This document shows positions 1 through 9,213 of a stretch of 45,008 bases of DNA, one piece after another (position 1 is the stretch's first letter; the number at the start of each line of letters is the position of its first letter). This DNA is from Parabacteroides sp. Its GTDB lineage: Bacteria > Bacteroidota > Bacteroidia > Bacteroidales > Tannerellaceae. The stretch lies in contig JAJBTJ010000260.1 of NCBI GenBank assembly GCA_020860905.1, positions 1 to 45,008 on the forward strand, given 5' to 3'. The position numbers were made by a program, and so were the translations under genes. The notes beneath the pieces were generated by a model, which made no database searches, was not told the DNA's origin, and saw nothing but the letters and a program-made list of their open reading frames with translations.

Positions 1-101
1 AAGGATGACCGCCGGTAGGCGCCGTCGGCAGACGCCCTCGCGGCGAGCGAAGACTGTTTTTATTTAAAAAAGAATTTCTTGTCCTGTACTTTAAAAAAAC
101 A

Positions 102-161
102 ATATAGGCAATCGATTATCGATAACCGATTGCCTATATCCTATTAATTCCGGAATAACCC
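102..161. repeat. Palindrome-containing dispersed repeat, copy 1
   Basis: ATATAGGCAATCGATTATCGATAACCGATTGCCTATAT (38 bp, near-perfect palindrome) plus CCTATTAATTCCGGAATAACCC; matches copy 2 at 23648-23708. Confidence 0.8.
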
Positions 162-171
162 GGTACCGTTT

Positions 172-1884
172 TTACCAGCCCGGGTTATTACTCCCGATAG
201 CCGGATTCACTTCGATTTCCGAACCCGGGATAGGCCACAAATAATCCCGTTCGGCAAATTTGTGCGTATATTGGAGCTTCCCGGTAATCCCGTAATCTTT
301 CCGGTTATTCAGTAACGTTACCCCCAACTTCCAACGCCGCAAGTCGCTGAAACGATGCCCTTCGCCAGCCAGCTCGAAAGCACGTTCGCGCACGATACGT
401 TCGAAAACAGCCTCTTTCGTACGTGCCTCCAGGTGAGCCGGGCCGCTGTTCAGCGCCGGCATGTTCACCGTCGGACGCTGGCGCACCCGGTTAATCAGCG
501 CCACCGCCTCGTCGAGCCTGTCGGATTCGTTATAACACTCCGCCAGCATCAGCAACACATCCGCATACCGGATAAGCGGGAAGTTAATCGGCGTATGCGA
601 CCGGTTCGTAATCAGTCCGCCCATATCCCCCTCCGGCACGAATTTCCGCCACAGGTAACTTTCCCAGCCCTTCTCGTTCCGGATAAACCCGTTCGCTTCG
701 TTAATACCGTCAGCCAGCACGAACTCGCACTCCTTCGGCTTGTTCTGGTTCCAGCCGTTATACTTCGTGTACGGCAAGATAACGTTATAATTCAGGCGCG
801 GGTCGCGCTTCGTGTACATATCCCGCAACTCGTTTACTTTTTCCGGATACCGGGCTACCGTCTTGAAATCCTCCGTCAGTTCGGCGCGGAACATCTTTTG
901 CTTCCACTCCACGCTGCCGTCGAAGTCGGGGAAGTAACTTTTCCAGTCGAAGAACGTGCCGTCAGCATTTTCGTACATCTCCACGAAATCCGCAGTAGGC
1001 ACACACGTCGTCCAGCCGCTGCCGTACGTACTCCGCGTACCGAAATACCAAGCCATCGGCATCCCGTAATTCATCCCTACGCCTCCTTTATTCTGGATAG
1101 AGAAAATCATCTCGTTGCTCGCATGCCCTTCCGGAACGAACAGTTCGGCGTAACTCGTATGCAGGTCGTAACCATATCCCAAGCCAGCCGGGTCGTTTAC
1201 GATTTCCTCGAAGTCGGCGATAGCCGCCGGATAATCCTGCGCATATAACTTCACCTTGCCGCGCAACGCCACAGCCGCCCCGCGCGTAGCGCGCCCGTAG
1301 TCGGCAGCATCCCACTTCACAGGCAGCGTTTCGATAGCCCGTTTCAAATCTTTCAGGATAAACGCCCGCGTTTCGTCGGCCGACGAACGGGGGAGCTTCA
1401 TATCGTTAAAATCCTTGTCGAGCACCAACGTTTCGTCGTACAACGGAACGCCCCCGTAAAAATCGAGCAAATGGAAATAGTACAGCGCACGCATAAACTT
1501 CGCCTCCCCTTCGTACCGAGCCTTCAGCTCGTCGCTCATGTCGATGCCGGGCAAGTTGTGCAATACCGCGTTCGCCCGCATGATGCCGTCGTAGGTACGT
1601 TGCCATTTCCCGGATACCTGCCCGTCGCGGTCGGTATAAGTGCCGTATACTTTCGAATCGTAAAAGCCGAAGCAGATGTCGCTCATACCGTCCTGGCAGA
1701 AATAACAGCCGAACAGATTTTCCTGCTTCATATCGTTGTATACACCCATCATGGCCTGTTTGGCATGTTCTTCCGTTTTCCAGAACGTGCCCGAGCTCAC
1801 TTTGTCTTTCGGGAACTGGTCCAGTTCCATGCAGCCGGCCAGGCAAACGGCCGCTGCGAATAAAGATAGTATTTTGTTGTTCAT
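172..1884 (-). CDS. SusD/RagB-like outer-membrane nutrient-binding lipoprotein
   Basis: 570 aa ORF; N-terminal lipobox (LAGCMELDQFP), SusD-type C-terminus (FPLIRYADVLLMLAECYNE, LWPIPGSEIEVNPAIGSNNPGW); directly downstream of a SusC gene. Confidence 0.95.
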   Translation of the reverse strand: MNNKILSLFAAAVCLAGCMELDQFPKDKVSSGTFWKTEEHAKQAMMGVYNDMKQENLFGCYFCQDGMSDICFGFYDSKVYGTYTDRDGQVSGKWQRTYDGIMRANAVLHNLPGIDMSDELKARYEGEAKFMRALYYFHLLDFYGGVPLYDETLVLDKDFNDMKLPRSSADETRAFILKDLKRAIETLPVKWDAADYGRATRGAAVALRGKVKLYAQDYPAAIADFEEIVNDPAGLGYGYDLHTSYAELFVPEGHASNEMIFSIQNKGGVGMNYGMPMAWYFGTRSTYGSGWTTCVPTADFVEMYENADGTFFDWKSYFPDFDGSVEWKQKMFRAELTEDFKTVARYPEKVNELRDMYTKRDPRLNYNVILPYTKYNGWNQNKPKECEFVLADGINEANGFIRNEKGWESYLWRKFVPEGDMGGLITNRSHTPINFPLIRYADVLLMLAECYNESDRLDEAVALINRVRQRPTVNMPALNSGPAHLEARTKEAVFERIVRERAFELAGEGHRFSDLRRWKLGVTLLNNRKDYGITGKLQYTHKFAERDYLWPIPGSEIEVNPAIGSNNPGW

Positions 1885-1896
1885 AACGCGTAACGA

Positions 1897-4800
1897 TTAA
1901 AATGAAATATTTAAACCTACCACCGCTTGTTTCATCGACGGATATTTCGAGCCTTCCGCTTCCGGGTCGGGCCCTTTGTAGCCGGTAAAGGTGAAAAAGT
2001 TCTCCAGGCTGCCGTACACCCGTATGGCGTCGATACCGATCGTATCCATCCATTTCCGCGGCAAGCTGTAGCCTAACTGGATATTCTTTATTTTAAAGTA
2101 CGACTTGTTCTGCACCCAGAAGTCCGAAGCCAGGCCGTTCCGGTTGTCCGACGTATCCATTACCCGCGGATATACGGCGTCGGTACGCCCTTCGTACCAG
2201 CGCCCTTCGGCAATCGTTTTATTCATCGCCCAGCCGAAACCGGTTACCGGACGGTACGTGTTGTCCATAAAGAACATCTTCACCCCCGCCATGCCCTGGA
2301 AGAAGATAGAGAAGTCGATACCCTTCCAGTTGGCGCCCATGTTGAGGCCGTACGTAAATTTCGGCGTAGGGCCCGAACCTACGGTAGTACGGTCGTCGTC
2401 GTTTACCAGGCCGTCGCCGTTCAAATCCTTGTACAACAAGTCGCCCTTCTTCGGCGTACCCGACGAAAACACCTGCTTCGGTTTTCCGTTCTCGTCCAGC
2501 GGGGCGTTGTCGAGCATCTGTTGTACGATAGCCAAATCCGCGTCGGTTTGAATAATCCGGTCTACGATGCGTACGTACTGTACGTTGATAGGATACCCTT
2601 CCAGAATCATCTTGGCGCCGTCCAGCGCTTTCTCGTTCCCCTTGAAGCGGGTCACTTCGTTCTTCAACCAGGTAAAGTTACCGTTGATATGGTACGAAAA
2701 GTCGTTTACCTGGTCTTGCCATCCCAGCGAAAGCTCGATACCCTCGTTCACCACTTCCGCGCTGTTTTGCTTGGGGATAGACGCATTTCCGTGTACGCTC
2801 GGAGCGGGCAAGTTAATCAGGATATTATCCGTCCGCTTCTTAAAATAGTCGGCCGTACCCGTAAGCCGGTGGTTCAGGAAGCCGAAGTCGATACCCAGGT
2901 CGGTGATATAGGTGGTTTCCCACGTCAGGTTGGCGTTGGCGATAGCCGTTTGGGCCATTCCCATCACCAGGCTGTTGTTCAGGATGTAGTTTTGCGTGTT
3001 ATACGTCGAAATCGCATCGTAGTTGCCCACTTCGGTACCGCCGTTATTTCCCAGCGAGCCGTACGAGCCGCGTATTTTCAGCAAGCTCAGCCAACCGGCG
3101 AAATCTTCCATAAACGCTTCCTTATCCAAGCGCCAGCCGGCGGATACCGAAGGGAAGTATCCCCACCGGTTTTTCTTCAGGAACCGCGACGAACCGTCGG
3201 CCCGCAGGTTCGCTTCGAGCAAATACTTGTCGTCCCAGTTCAGGTTGATACGCCCGAAGTACGACCGCATCACCCATTCCGTGCCGTTTCCGCTGGTGGA
3301 TGCCTCGCCGATGGCGGCATCGGGAACCGAAAGGGAATTGTCGATTAAATCGAGTTTCGAGGTGGTAAGGTATTCCCGCTTGTAGTTTTCCTGGCTCGTA
3401 CCCGCCAGTACGCCTACCGTGAGCTTGTTGAAAAACGTCCGGTCGTAGCGTGCCACCACGTCCATGAACAAACGGGTTTCTTCGTTGAAGTACTTGGTGA
3501 GCTGCGTTTGCCCGGTATGCGCCATCGTTACCGTGTTGGTACGGAAGTTCCATCCGTCGAGAAAGAGGGGCTGGCTGCTTTTTTTCTCGTTCAGGTTGTC
3601 GTAGGTAAGCGAACCGGTGATGCTCAACCCTTGCAGCGGACGTACGGTACCGAAGAAACGGGTGTTGAAGTTCTTTTTGTTCCAGTCGGATTTGGTAGAA
3701 TGGAGGGCTTGCAACACGTTACCCGCCTGCGGATTGTCTTCCGGGTTCTGCGGAGCGCCGTAGCGTCCGTCGGGCGAGCGCAGTACCTGTCCGGGTACCG
3801 AGTTGATGGCTCCGAGGTCTTTCACCTTGTCGGAAAACGCATCGTACGTACCGATGTAGTCGTTGAAATTGGCTCCCAACGAAATCCAGGGCTTAATCGT
3901 CGCCTCCACGTTTCCGCGTGCGTTGAACCGCTCGTATCCGGCATTCTCTACGATACCCGGGTTGTTTACGTAGCCTACCGAAGTGTAGAATTTCACTTTA
4001 TCCGTTCCGCCGCTGATAGACAGCGAGTGGTTGGTGGATACGCCCGTTTTGTATAATTCGTCCACCCAGTCCGTGTTAGGATACGCCATCCAGTTGGGCA
4101 CGCCGTTTTCCGTGAGGCCGTTCGGGTTTTGGGCGGCGGTGCGCCACTGGTCGATGCTCTGTTGCGAGAAGCGGGGCGTTTGCCCTACGTTCCGCATGGC
4201 TTCGTTCTGGATTTCCATATAAGTGGCGTAGTCGGACAAGGTGTTGAACGATTCGCCGATTTTGTTGATGCTTTCGAACGAAACATATCCGTTGTAGTTT
4301 ACTTTCACCGCGCCGGCTTTCCCGCTCTTGGTGGTGATAAGCACTACGCCGTTAGCGGCGCGCGAGCCGTAAATAGAAGCCGAGGCCGCGTCTTTCAGCA
4401 CCGAGATGCTTTCAACGTCTTGCGGGTTCAGGTTGTTCATGCTCCCTTCCACGCCGTCGATGATTACCAGCGGCGCCGAGTCGTTCAGCGTGCCCTGGCC
4501 ACGTACCATAATCGCCCCGTTGTCGTTACCGGGCGCATTTCCGGAAGAAGCGATATAAACCCCGGCCGCTACCCCTTGCAAGGCCGTGCTCATGTTGGTG
4601 ATGGGGCGGCTCGAAACGAGCTCGTCCATTTTTACGGCCGATACCGAGCCGGTCAGGTTTACTTTCTTCTGCGTGGCATATCCTACTACCACCACTTCGT
4701 CGAGCTTTTGCGTGTCTTCCTGCAAGCGGATGGTGAGCGTGTTCTTGCCTGACGAGGGTACCGTTTGGGTTACGTACCCGATATAGGATACGGAAATAAC

Positions 4801-5337
4801 GGCGTCGTCGGGCACTTCGAGGGTATATTTGCCGTCGATGTCGGAAATCGTTCCGGTCGACGTACCTTTTACCGATACGTTGGCGCCGATAATCGGCTCG
4901 CCCGTGGTATGGTCGATAATCGTACCGGTAAGAACCTTGTGCTTCTGCGCCCCTTCGGCGGGAGCTTTCCGGTTGCTCAGGATGATTTGTTTCTCGTCGA
5001 GCCTGAATTCCACGTCGGTCGAGTGGAACAGGCGGTTCAGGATGGATTCGACGGGCTTGTTCTTCGCCCGCACGTTCACGATGCGGTCTACGTTAATCAG
5101 TTTGCTGTTGTAGAGGAAGTAAAACTCCGAGTTTTCCTCGATAGCATTCAACACGTCCTCCACGGTGGCGTTTTCCATTTCCAGCGAAATGCGGGTGGAT
5201 TGCGAATAAAGGCTTTCCGCGCTCGCCGTACTTAGAAAACAGGTTAAACAAAGGGCTGCGATTTTCATACGCATAGAAATTTTAGGCCATAAGCCGGATT
5301 TCGGCTTAAAACCTTTCCGGTTTGATAAATTCTTCAT
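1897..5337 (-). CDS. SusC/RagA-family TonB-linked outer-membrane protein with N-terminal STN (secretin/TonB short N-terminal) domain
   Basis: 1146 aa; STN-like segment (ISLEMENATVEDVLNAIEENSEFYFLYNSKLI), carboxypeptidase-regulatory-like domain (GTIIDHTTGEPIIGANVSVKGT), TonB-box-like/plug region (LDEVVVVGYATQKKVNLTGSVSAV), SusC C-terminus. Confidence 0.95.
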   Translation of the reverse strand: MKNLSNRKGFKPKSGLWPKISMRMKIAALCLTCFLSTASAESLYSQSTRISLEMENATVEDVLNAIEENSEFYFLYNSKLINVDRIVNVRAKNKPVESILNRLFHSTDVEFRLDEKQIILSNRKAPAEGAQKHKVLTGTIIDHTTGEPIIGANVSVKGTSTGTISDIDGKYTLEVPDDAVISVSYIGYVTQTVPSSGKNTLTIRLQEDTQKLDEVVVVGYATQKKVNLTGSVSAVKMDELVSSRPITNMSTALQGVAAGVYIASSGNAPGNDNGAIMVRGQGTLNDSAPLVIIDGVEGSMNNLNPQDVESISVLKDAASASIYGSRAANGVVLITTKSGKAGAVKVNYNGYVSFESINKIGESFNTLSDYATYMEIQNEAMRNVGQTPRFSQQSIDQWRTAAQNPNGLTENGVPNWMAYPNTDWVDELYKTGVSTNHSLSISGGTDKVKFYTSVGYVNNPGIVENAGYERFNARGNVEATIKPWISLGANFNDYIGTYDAFSDKVKDLGAINSVPGQVLRSPDGRYGAPQNPEDNPQAGNVLQALHSTKSDWNKKNFNTRFFGTVRPLQGLSITGSLTYDNLNEKKSSQPLFLDGWNFRTNTVTMAHTGQTQLTKYFNEETRLFMDVVARYDRTFFNKLTVGVLAGTSQENYKREYLTTSKLDLIDNSLSVPDAAIGEASTSGNGTEWVMRSYFGRINLNWDDKYLLEANLRADGSSRFLKKNRWGYFPSVSAGWRLDKEAFMEDFAGWLSLLKIRGSYGSLGNNGGTEVGNYDAISTYNTQNYILNNSLVMGMAQTAIANANLTWETTYITDLGIDFGFLNHRLTGTADYFKKRTDNILINLPAPSVHGNASIPKQNSAEVVNEGIELSLGWQDQVNDFSYHINGNFTWLKNEVTRFKGNEKALDGAKMILEGYPINVQYVRIVDRIIQTDADLAIVQQMLDNAPLDENGKPKQVFSSGTPKKGDLLYKDLNGDGLVNDDDRTTVGSGPTPKFTYGLNMGANWKGIDFSIFFQGMAGVKMFFMDNTYRPVTGFGWAMNKTIAEGRWYEGRTDAVYPRVMDTSDNRNGLASDFWVQNKSYFKIKNIQLGYSLPRKWMDTIGIDAIRVYGSLENFFTFTGYKGPDPEAEGSKYPSMKQAVVGLNISF

Positions 5338-5436
5338 AACTTCACATTATCAAATTAATTAGGTTGGTAAATAACTTAATGGGAATTACCGTTCGTCAGG
5401 TGAGATTTTCGGATAGGTAATTCCGTTTGATGCGGA

Positions 5437-5463
5437 CGGGGAAACGGCATGGCCGTTTTCCCG
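5437..5463. other. Stem-loop in the fecR-susC leader
   Basis: CGGGGAAACGGC-ATG-GCCGTTTTCCCG, 12-bp stem with one mismatch. Confidence 0.6.
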
Positions 5464-5639
5464 TTTTTCGATTACGTTTTTTTCTTCATAACGGATTCTT
5501 TTTTGAGTTAACAATGTATTTTTTTCATTACGATGCCTATTAGACGGAATGTGTGGGCAAACACCCTATGGGAAAAGCCGTTTTTTTTTGTTTTTTTCGT
5601 CGGCCGCCTGGAATGCCTCTTTGTACAGGGGGCGGCGGC

Positions 5640-6662
5640 CTATTCGATTCGCCGGATAATCACGGTTCGCTTGGGATAAGATAAGTCGGCTGTTTGCTCG
5701 GGCTCGATAATCGTGCACCGGATGGGGGCCGTTTCTTCGAGCAGGCGTAAAATAGCGTCGAGCGTTTCGGTGGTAAAGGTGGCAGAGTAGGCGTAATCGT
5801 ACAATTCTTTGCCTTCGAGCCGGATGTCGACGTTGAAGTGCCGTGCCAGGCGACGGGCGATTTCGTGCATATCGGCGCGCCTGAAAATCATTTTCCCGTC
5901 TTTCCAGGAGGTTTTAACGGCTAAGTTTACTTTTTCGATTTTCAGTTGCGGGTCGTCCTTGTAATATACCGCTTGTTCGCCCGGTTGCAAGGCGGCCGAC
6001 AGCGCTCGTGCGGTTTCCTCTACCCGGATATGCCCGGTTACCAGCGTGGCTTCGACTTTCGGGTCGTTTTCGTATGCATTGATGTTGAACTCGGTACCGT
6101 AGGCGCTGATTTGCAATCCGCCTGATGTGGTAACAGAGAACCGGTTCGACGGGTCGGACTTTACTTTGAAATAGGCTTCGCCCGATAACCGTACCTGCCG
6201 CTCGCCTTTGTCGAAGCGCTGGGGGTAGGAGAGCGACGAGCCCGAGTTGAGCCACACTTCGGAACCGTCGGGCAGCGTAATACGGGAAACCAGCCCGTAG
6301 GCGGTGCTTGTTTCCACCCGTTCGGCAGGCCGGTTGTTCCATTCCTGTAAGGTGCTGTAAAGTACGTAGGTAGCTACTAAAGCGGGAATCAGCAGTATGG
6401 CTGCCGCCGTGCGCAGGAAGGAAACGAGTTTCCCGGCCGAACGGTTGAGCGCTATCCGCCTGGATAGCTTTTCCCAGTTACGCGGGGCGTTTACGTGGCC
6501 GTGCTGTTTCAGCTCGGCGGATAATTCCCATACGTAGCGGAGTTCGTCGGTTTCTTTTTTCAATTCGGGCGACTGTTGCAGGCTTTGCTCGAATGCGGCC
6601 CGTTCTTTTTCCGGTAAACGCCCTTCAAAGTAGGCGATAAGCTGGTCGGTCGAGACGTTCAT
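5640..6662 (-). CDS. FecR-family anti-sigma factor
   Basis: 340 aa; cytoplasmic N-terminal region, single TM segment (FLRTAAAILLIPALVATYVLY), FecR domain (TLPDGSEVWLNSGSSLSYPQRF...RQVRLSGEAYFKV), C-terminal STN-interacting region; adjacent to ECF sigma. Confidence 0.93.
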   Translation of the reverse strand: MNVSTDQLIAYFEGRLPEKERAAFEQSLQQSPELKKETDELRYVWELSAELKQHGHVNAPRNWEKLSRRIALNRSAGKLVSFLRTAAAILLIPALVATYVLYSTLQEWNNRPAERVETSTAYGLVSRITLPDGSEVWLNSGSSLSYPQRFDKGERQVRLSGEAYFKVKSDPSNRFSVTTSGGLQISAYGTEFNINAYENDPKVEATLVTGHIRVEETARALSAALQPGEQAVYYKDDPQLKIEKVNLAVKTSWKDGKMIFRRADMHEIARRLARHFNVDIRLEGKELYDYAYSATFTTETLDAILRLLEETAPIRCTIIEPEQTADLSYPKRTVIIRRIE

Positions 6663-6725
6663 GTTTGTTCCGTTTGTAGATTAGACGTATGGCTGCGCTT
6701 TTTCCCTATGTTAAATAATATGCGT

Positions 6726-7316
6726 TTATCCTAACAGAAGCATAACCAGGGGTAAATAATCTTTCAGTTCGCCACGCAGGTAGTGGAGGGCTTTGCTCAT
6801 GTAGGCTTCCACCATTTTGACGGATAGCTGGTGCTCGTTGGCTATTTCCTTATAAGTAAGCCCTTCGAACCGGTTTTGTTCGAAAACCGCTCGCACGTGT
6901 GGGGGCAGTTTGGCTAAGGCGGCCGAGAGCAGGGCTTCCAGCTCGGCGCACGAATAAAGGTCGCCGGGCGTATGGGCTCGGGAAGCCGGAACGGCTTCCT
7001 TTTGTTTCCAGTTGTATTCGCTTTCCGCTTTGCGGAGGTAATCGATGCAGTTGTTCCTGACGCTGGTAACTAAGAAATTGCGGGTGGAGGTATGGATGGT
7101 GATGTTTTTCCGGTTTTTCCAGAGGCTGAAAAAGGTGTCTTGTACTACGTCTTCGCAGCTCTCCCAGCTTTCGATGTAGCGATGGGTGAAAACGCAGAGG
7201 GGCGTAAAGAATTGGAGGAAAAGCGTGCGGAATGCCGCCTGGTTGTCTTTTAAGGCAATTTCCCAGAATAAACTGTCGATCGGGCTGATTTCCGTTTCTT
7301 TCATCGGGTTGTTCAA
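6726..7316 (-). CDS. RNA polymerase ECF-type sigma factor (sigma-70 family)
   Basis: 196 aa; region 2 (WESCEDVVQDTFFSLWKNR) and region 4 (LPPHVRAVFEQNRFEGLTYKEIANEHQLSVKMVEAYMSKAL). Confidence 0.95.
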   Translation of the reverse strand: MNNPMKETEISPIDSLFWEIALKDNQAAFRTLFLQFFTPLCVFTHRYIESWESCEDVVQDTFFSLWKNRKNITIHTSTRNFLVTSVRNNCIDYLRKAESEYNWKQKEAVPASRAHTPGDLYSCAELEALLSAALAKLPPHVRAVFEQNRFEGLTYKEIANEHQLSVKMVEAYMSKALHYLRGELKDYLPLVMLLLG

Positions 7317-7643
7317 GGGGCTGTGATTTTTAAATAGTACTTAGATCTGCGAGAACTCAGTTGTTTTTCCGGGGCGAATATAAGGTTTTTATAACAAATA
7401 GCCGTTCTTTTAAGGGGAATTAGCGCTCTTTCCATAGCGAAACGCCTATTCTTCCGGTCGTCTCCCGCCGGAAGGTATTTTTACCCTGCTGTCTAGTGGG
7501 CTGGTTATCAGTGTATGCTGTAATTTCTTTTTGATTAGTTCTCGCAGAACTTTAGCCATATAAACCTGTTTCCTGCGTGTGTTCCCGCCCGTTTACCCGC
7601 TCTCTTTATCTAAGTTTGCGACATAATCTGTCTTGGTTTATGC

Positions 7644-7673
7644 CATGCCATACAGTTATACTTTTATGGCATG
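7644..7673. promoter_or_regulatory. Candidate operator upstream of the GH76-SusCD operon
   Basis: Perfect 9-bp inverted repeat CATGCCATA-N12-TATGGCATG; a -7-like TACTTTTG follows at 7704-7711. Confidence 0.5.
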
Positions 7674-7851
7674 AAAGCATAAAACATTTCTCAACGTAAT
7701 ACATACTTTTGCTTCCGGCTTCCGGGAATCCTCTGAAAGATACACAGGTAACAGATTTCAGAAGCAGGAAGCAGAGGGTATCCCCGCACGGAGAATATTC
7801 CCTTTAAAAAGGGCGTAATCAGAAACACGATAACCAGCTGACAGAAGAACA

Positions 7852-9051
7852 ATGGAAACAATAAAAATACTTTTCACCGTTTTCGTTTGCGCATGGGTGA
7901 TGACCGGATGCAATACACAGGAAAAGGCTGCCATGGATAGCGAACTGGCTTTGACGCGGGCTGTGCAAACACTCGATTCGATATATGCCCGCTATTCAAC
8001 ACCCGGCACCTGCCTGTTACGGGAGAATTATCCTTCGAATGCAGGGAATTATGCCGCCGCTTATTTAGCCTCCGAAGAACAAGAAAACGTGCCCGACCGC
8101 TACGCTTATCTATGGCCTTATTCCGGCGTTTTTTCAGCAGTAAATGCTCTGTTGGCCGCTACCGGCAAGGAACATTACCGGGTTTTGCTCGATAGCTGCG
8201 TATTGCAGGGGCTTGAAGCATATTTCGACACAGCCCGGGTTCCTGCCGGCTATTCTTCGTACATACACACCGCTCCCCAATCCGACCGTTTTTATGATGA
8301 CAACCTCTGGCTGGGCATCGACTTTACAAATGCCTATGCAGAAACCCGGGAAAAGAAGTATTTGCGGAAAGCGCAACTCATTTGGGAATTTATAGAAAGC
8401 GGTACCGACAACCGGTTGGGGGGCGGCATTTACTGGTGCGAACAGAAGAAAGTATCCAAGAACACGTGTTCCAATGCTCCGGCAGCCGTTCTTGCATTAA
8501 AACTGTTCGAAGCTACCCGCGACAGTACTTACCTGAGCAAAGGGCGGGAACTGTATGACTGGACAAAAAAACGGCTGCAAGATTCTTCAGACTGTTTATA
8601 CTTTGACAATATATCCCTGGAAGGAAAAATCGACAAGTCCAAATATGCCTATAACAGCGGGCAAATGATGCAAGCGGCCGCTTTATTATACCGGCTTACC
8701 GGTAACAGGAACTACCTGAAAGATGCACAAAACATCGCTAAAGGATGCTATAACTATTTCTTCACAAGTTTTGTACCGGAGCAGGGAGAGCCATTCAAAC
8801 TTCTCAAGAAAGGCGACAGGTGGTTTACTGCCGTTATGCTGAGAGGCTTTATCGAACTTTACCGGATAGACCATAATAAGGCTTATCTCGACTCTTTCAG
8901 CGACAACCTGGACTATGCGTGGAAATATGCACGCGACAGCAAAGGATTCTTTGATACGGATTTTAGCGGAAAGACTCATGACGGGCGCAAATGGCTACTC
9001 ACACAAGCCGCCATGGTCGAAATGTATGCCCGGTTGGCCGAGGTTAGATAA
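7852..9051 (+). CDS. GH76-like glycoside hydrolase (endo-alpha-1,6-mannanase family), lipoprotein
   Basis: 399 aa; lipobox (VMTGCNTQ); (alpha/alpha)6-type repeats; YDDNLWLGIDF resembles the GH76 Asp-Asp catalytic motif; also NAPAAVLALKLFEATRDSTYL. Confidence 0.83.
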   Translation: METIKILFTVFVCAWVMTGCNTQEKAAMDSELALTRAVQTLDSIYARYSTPGTCLLRENYPSNAGNYAAAYLASEEQENVPDRYAYLWPYSGVFSAVNALLAATGKEHYRVLLDSCVLQGLEAYFDTARVPAGYSSYIHTAPQSDRFYDDNLWLGIDFTNAYAETREKKYLRKAQLIWEFIESGTDNRLGGGIYWCEQKKVSKNTCSNAPAAVLALKLFEATRDSTYLSKGRELYDWTKKRLQDSSDCLYFDNISLEGKIDKSKYAYNSGQMMQAAALLYRLTGNRNYLKDAQNIAKGCYNYFFTSFVPEQGEPFKLLKKGDRWFTAVMLRGFIELYRIDHNKAYLDSFSDNLDYAWKYARDSKGFFDTDFSGKTHDGRKWLLTQAAMVEMYARLAEVR

Positions 9052-9213
9052 ACACGCGGAAAAAAACAGGCCTGATGAATAATATAAAAAAACGTATATG
9101 ATGAAAGAAAACTCTTCCTAAACCCTACTTTCCCCTTCGCCGAAGAAAAAGAAGGAGCCGTTGAATATAGAAATAAAATAAACATCTTTTTAATCACAGT
9201 TAGTATAATCAAC

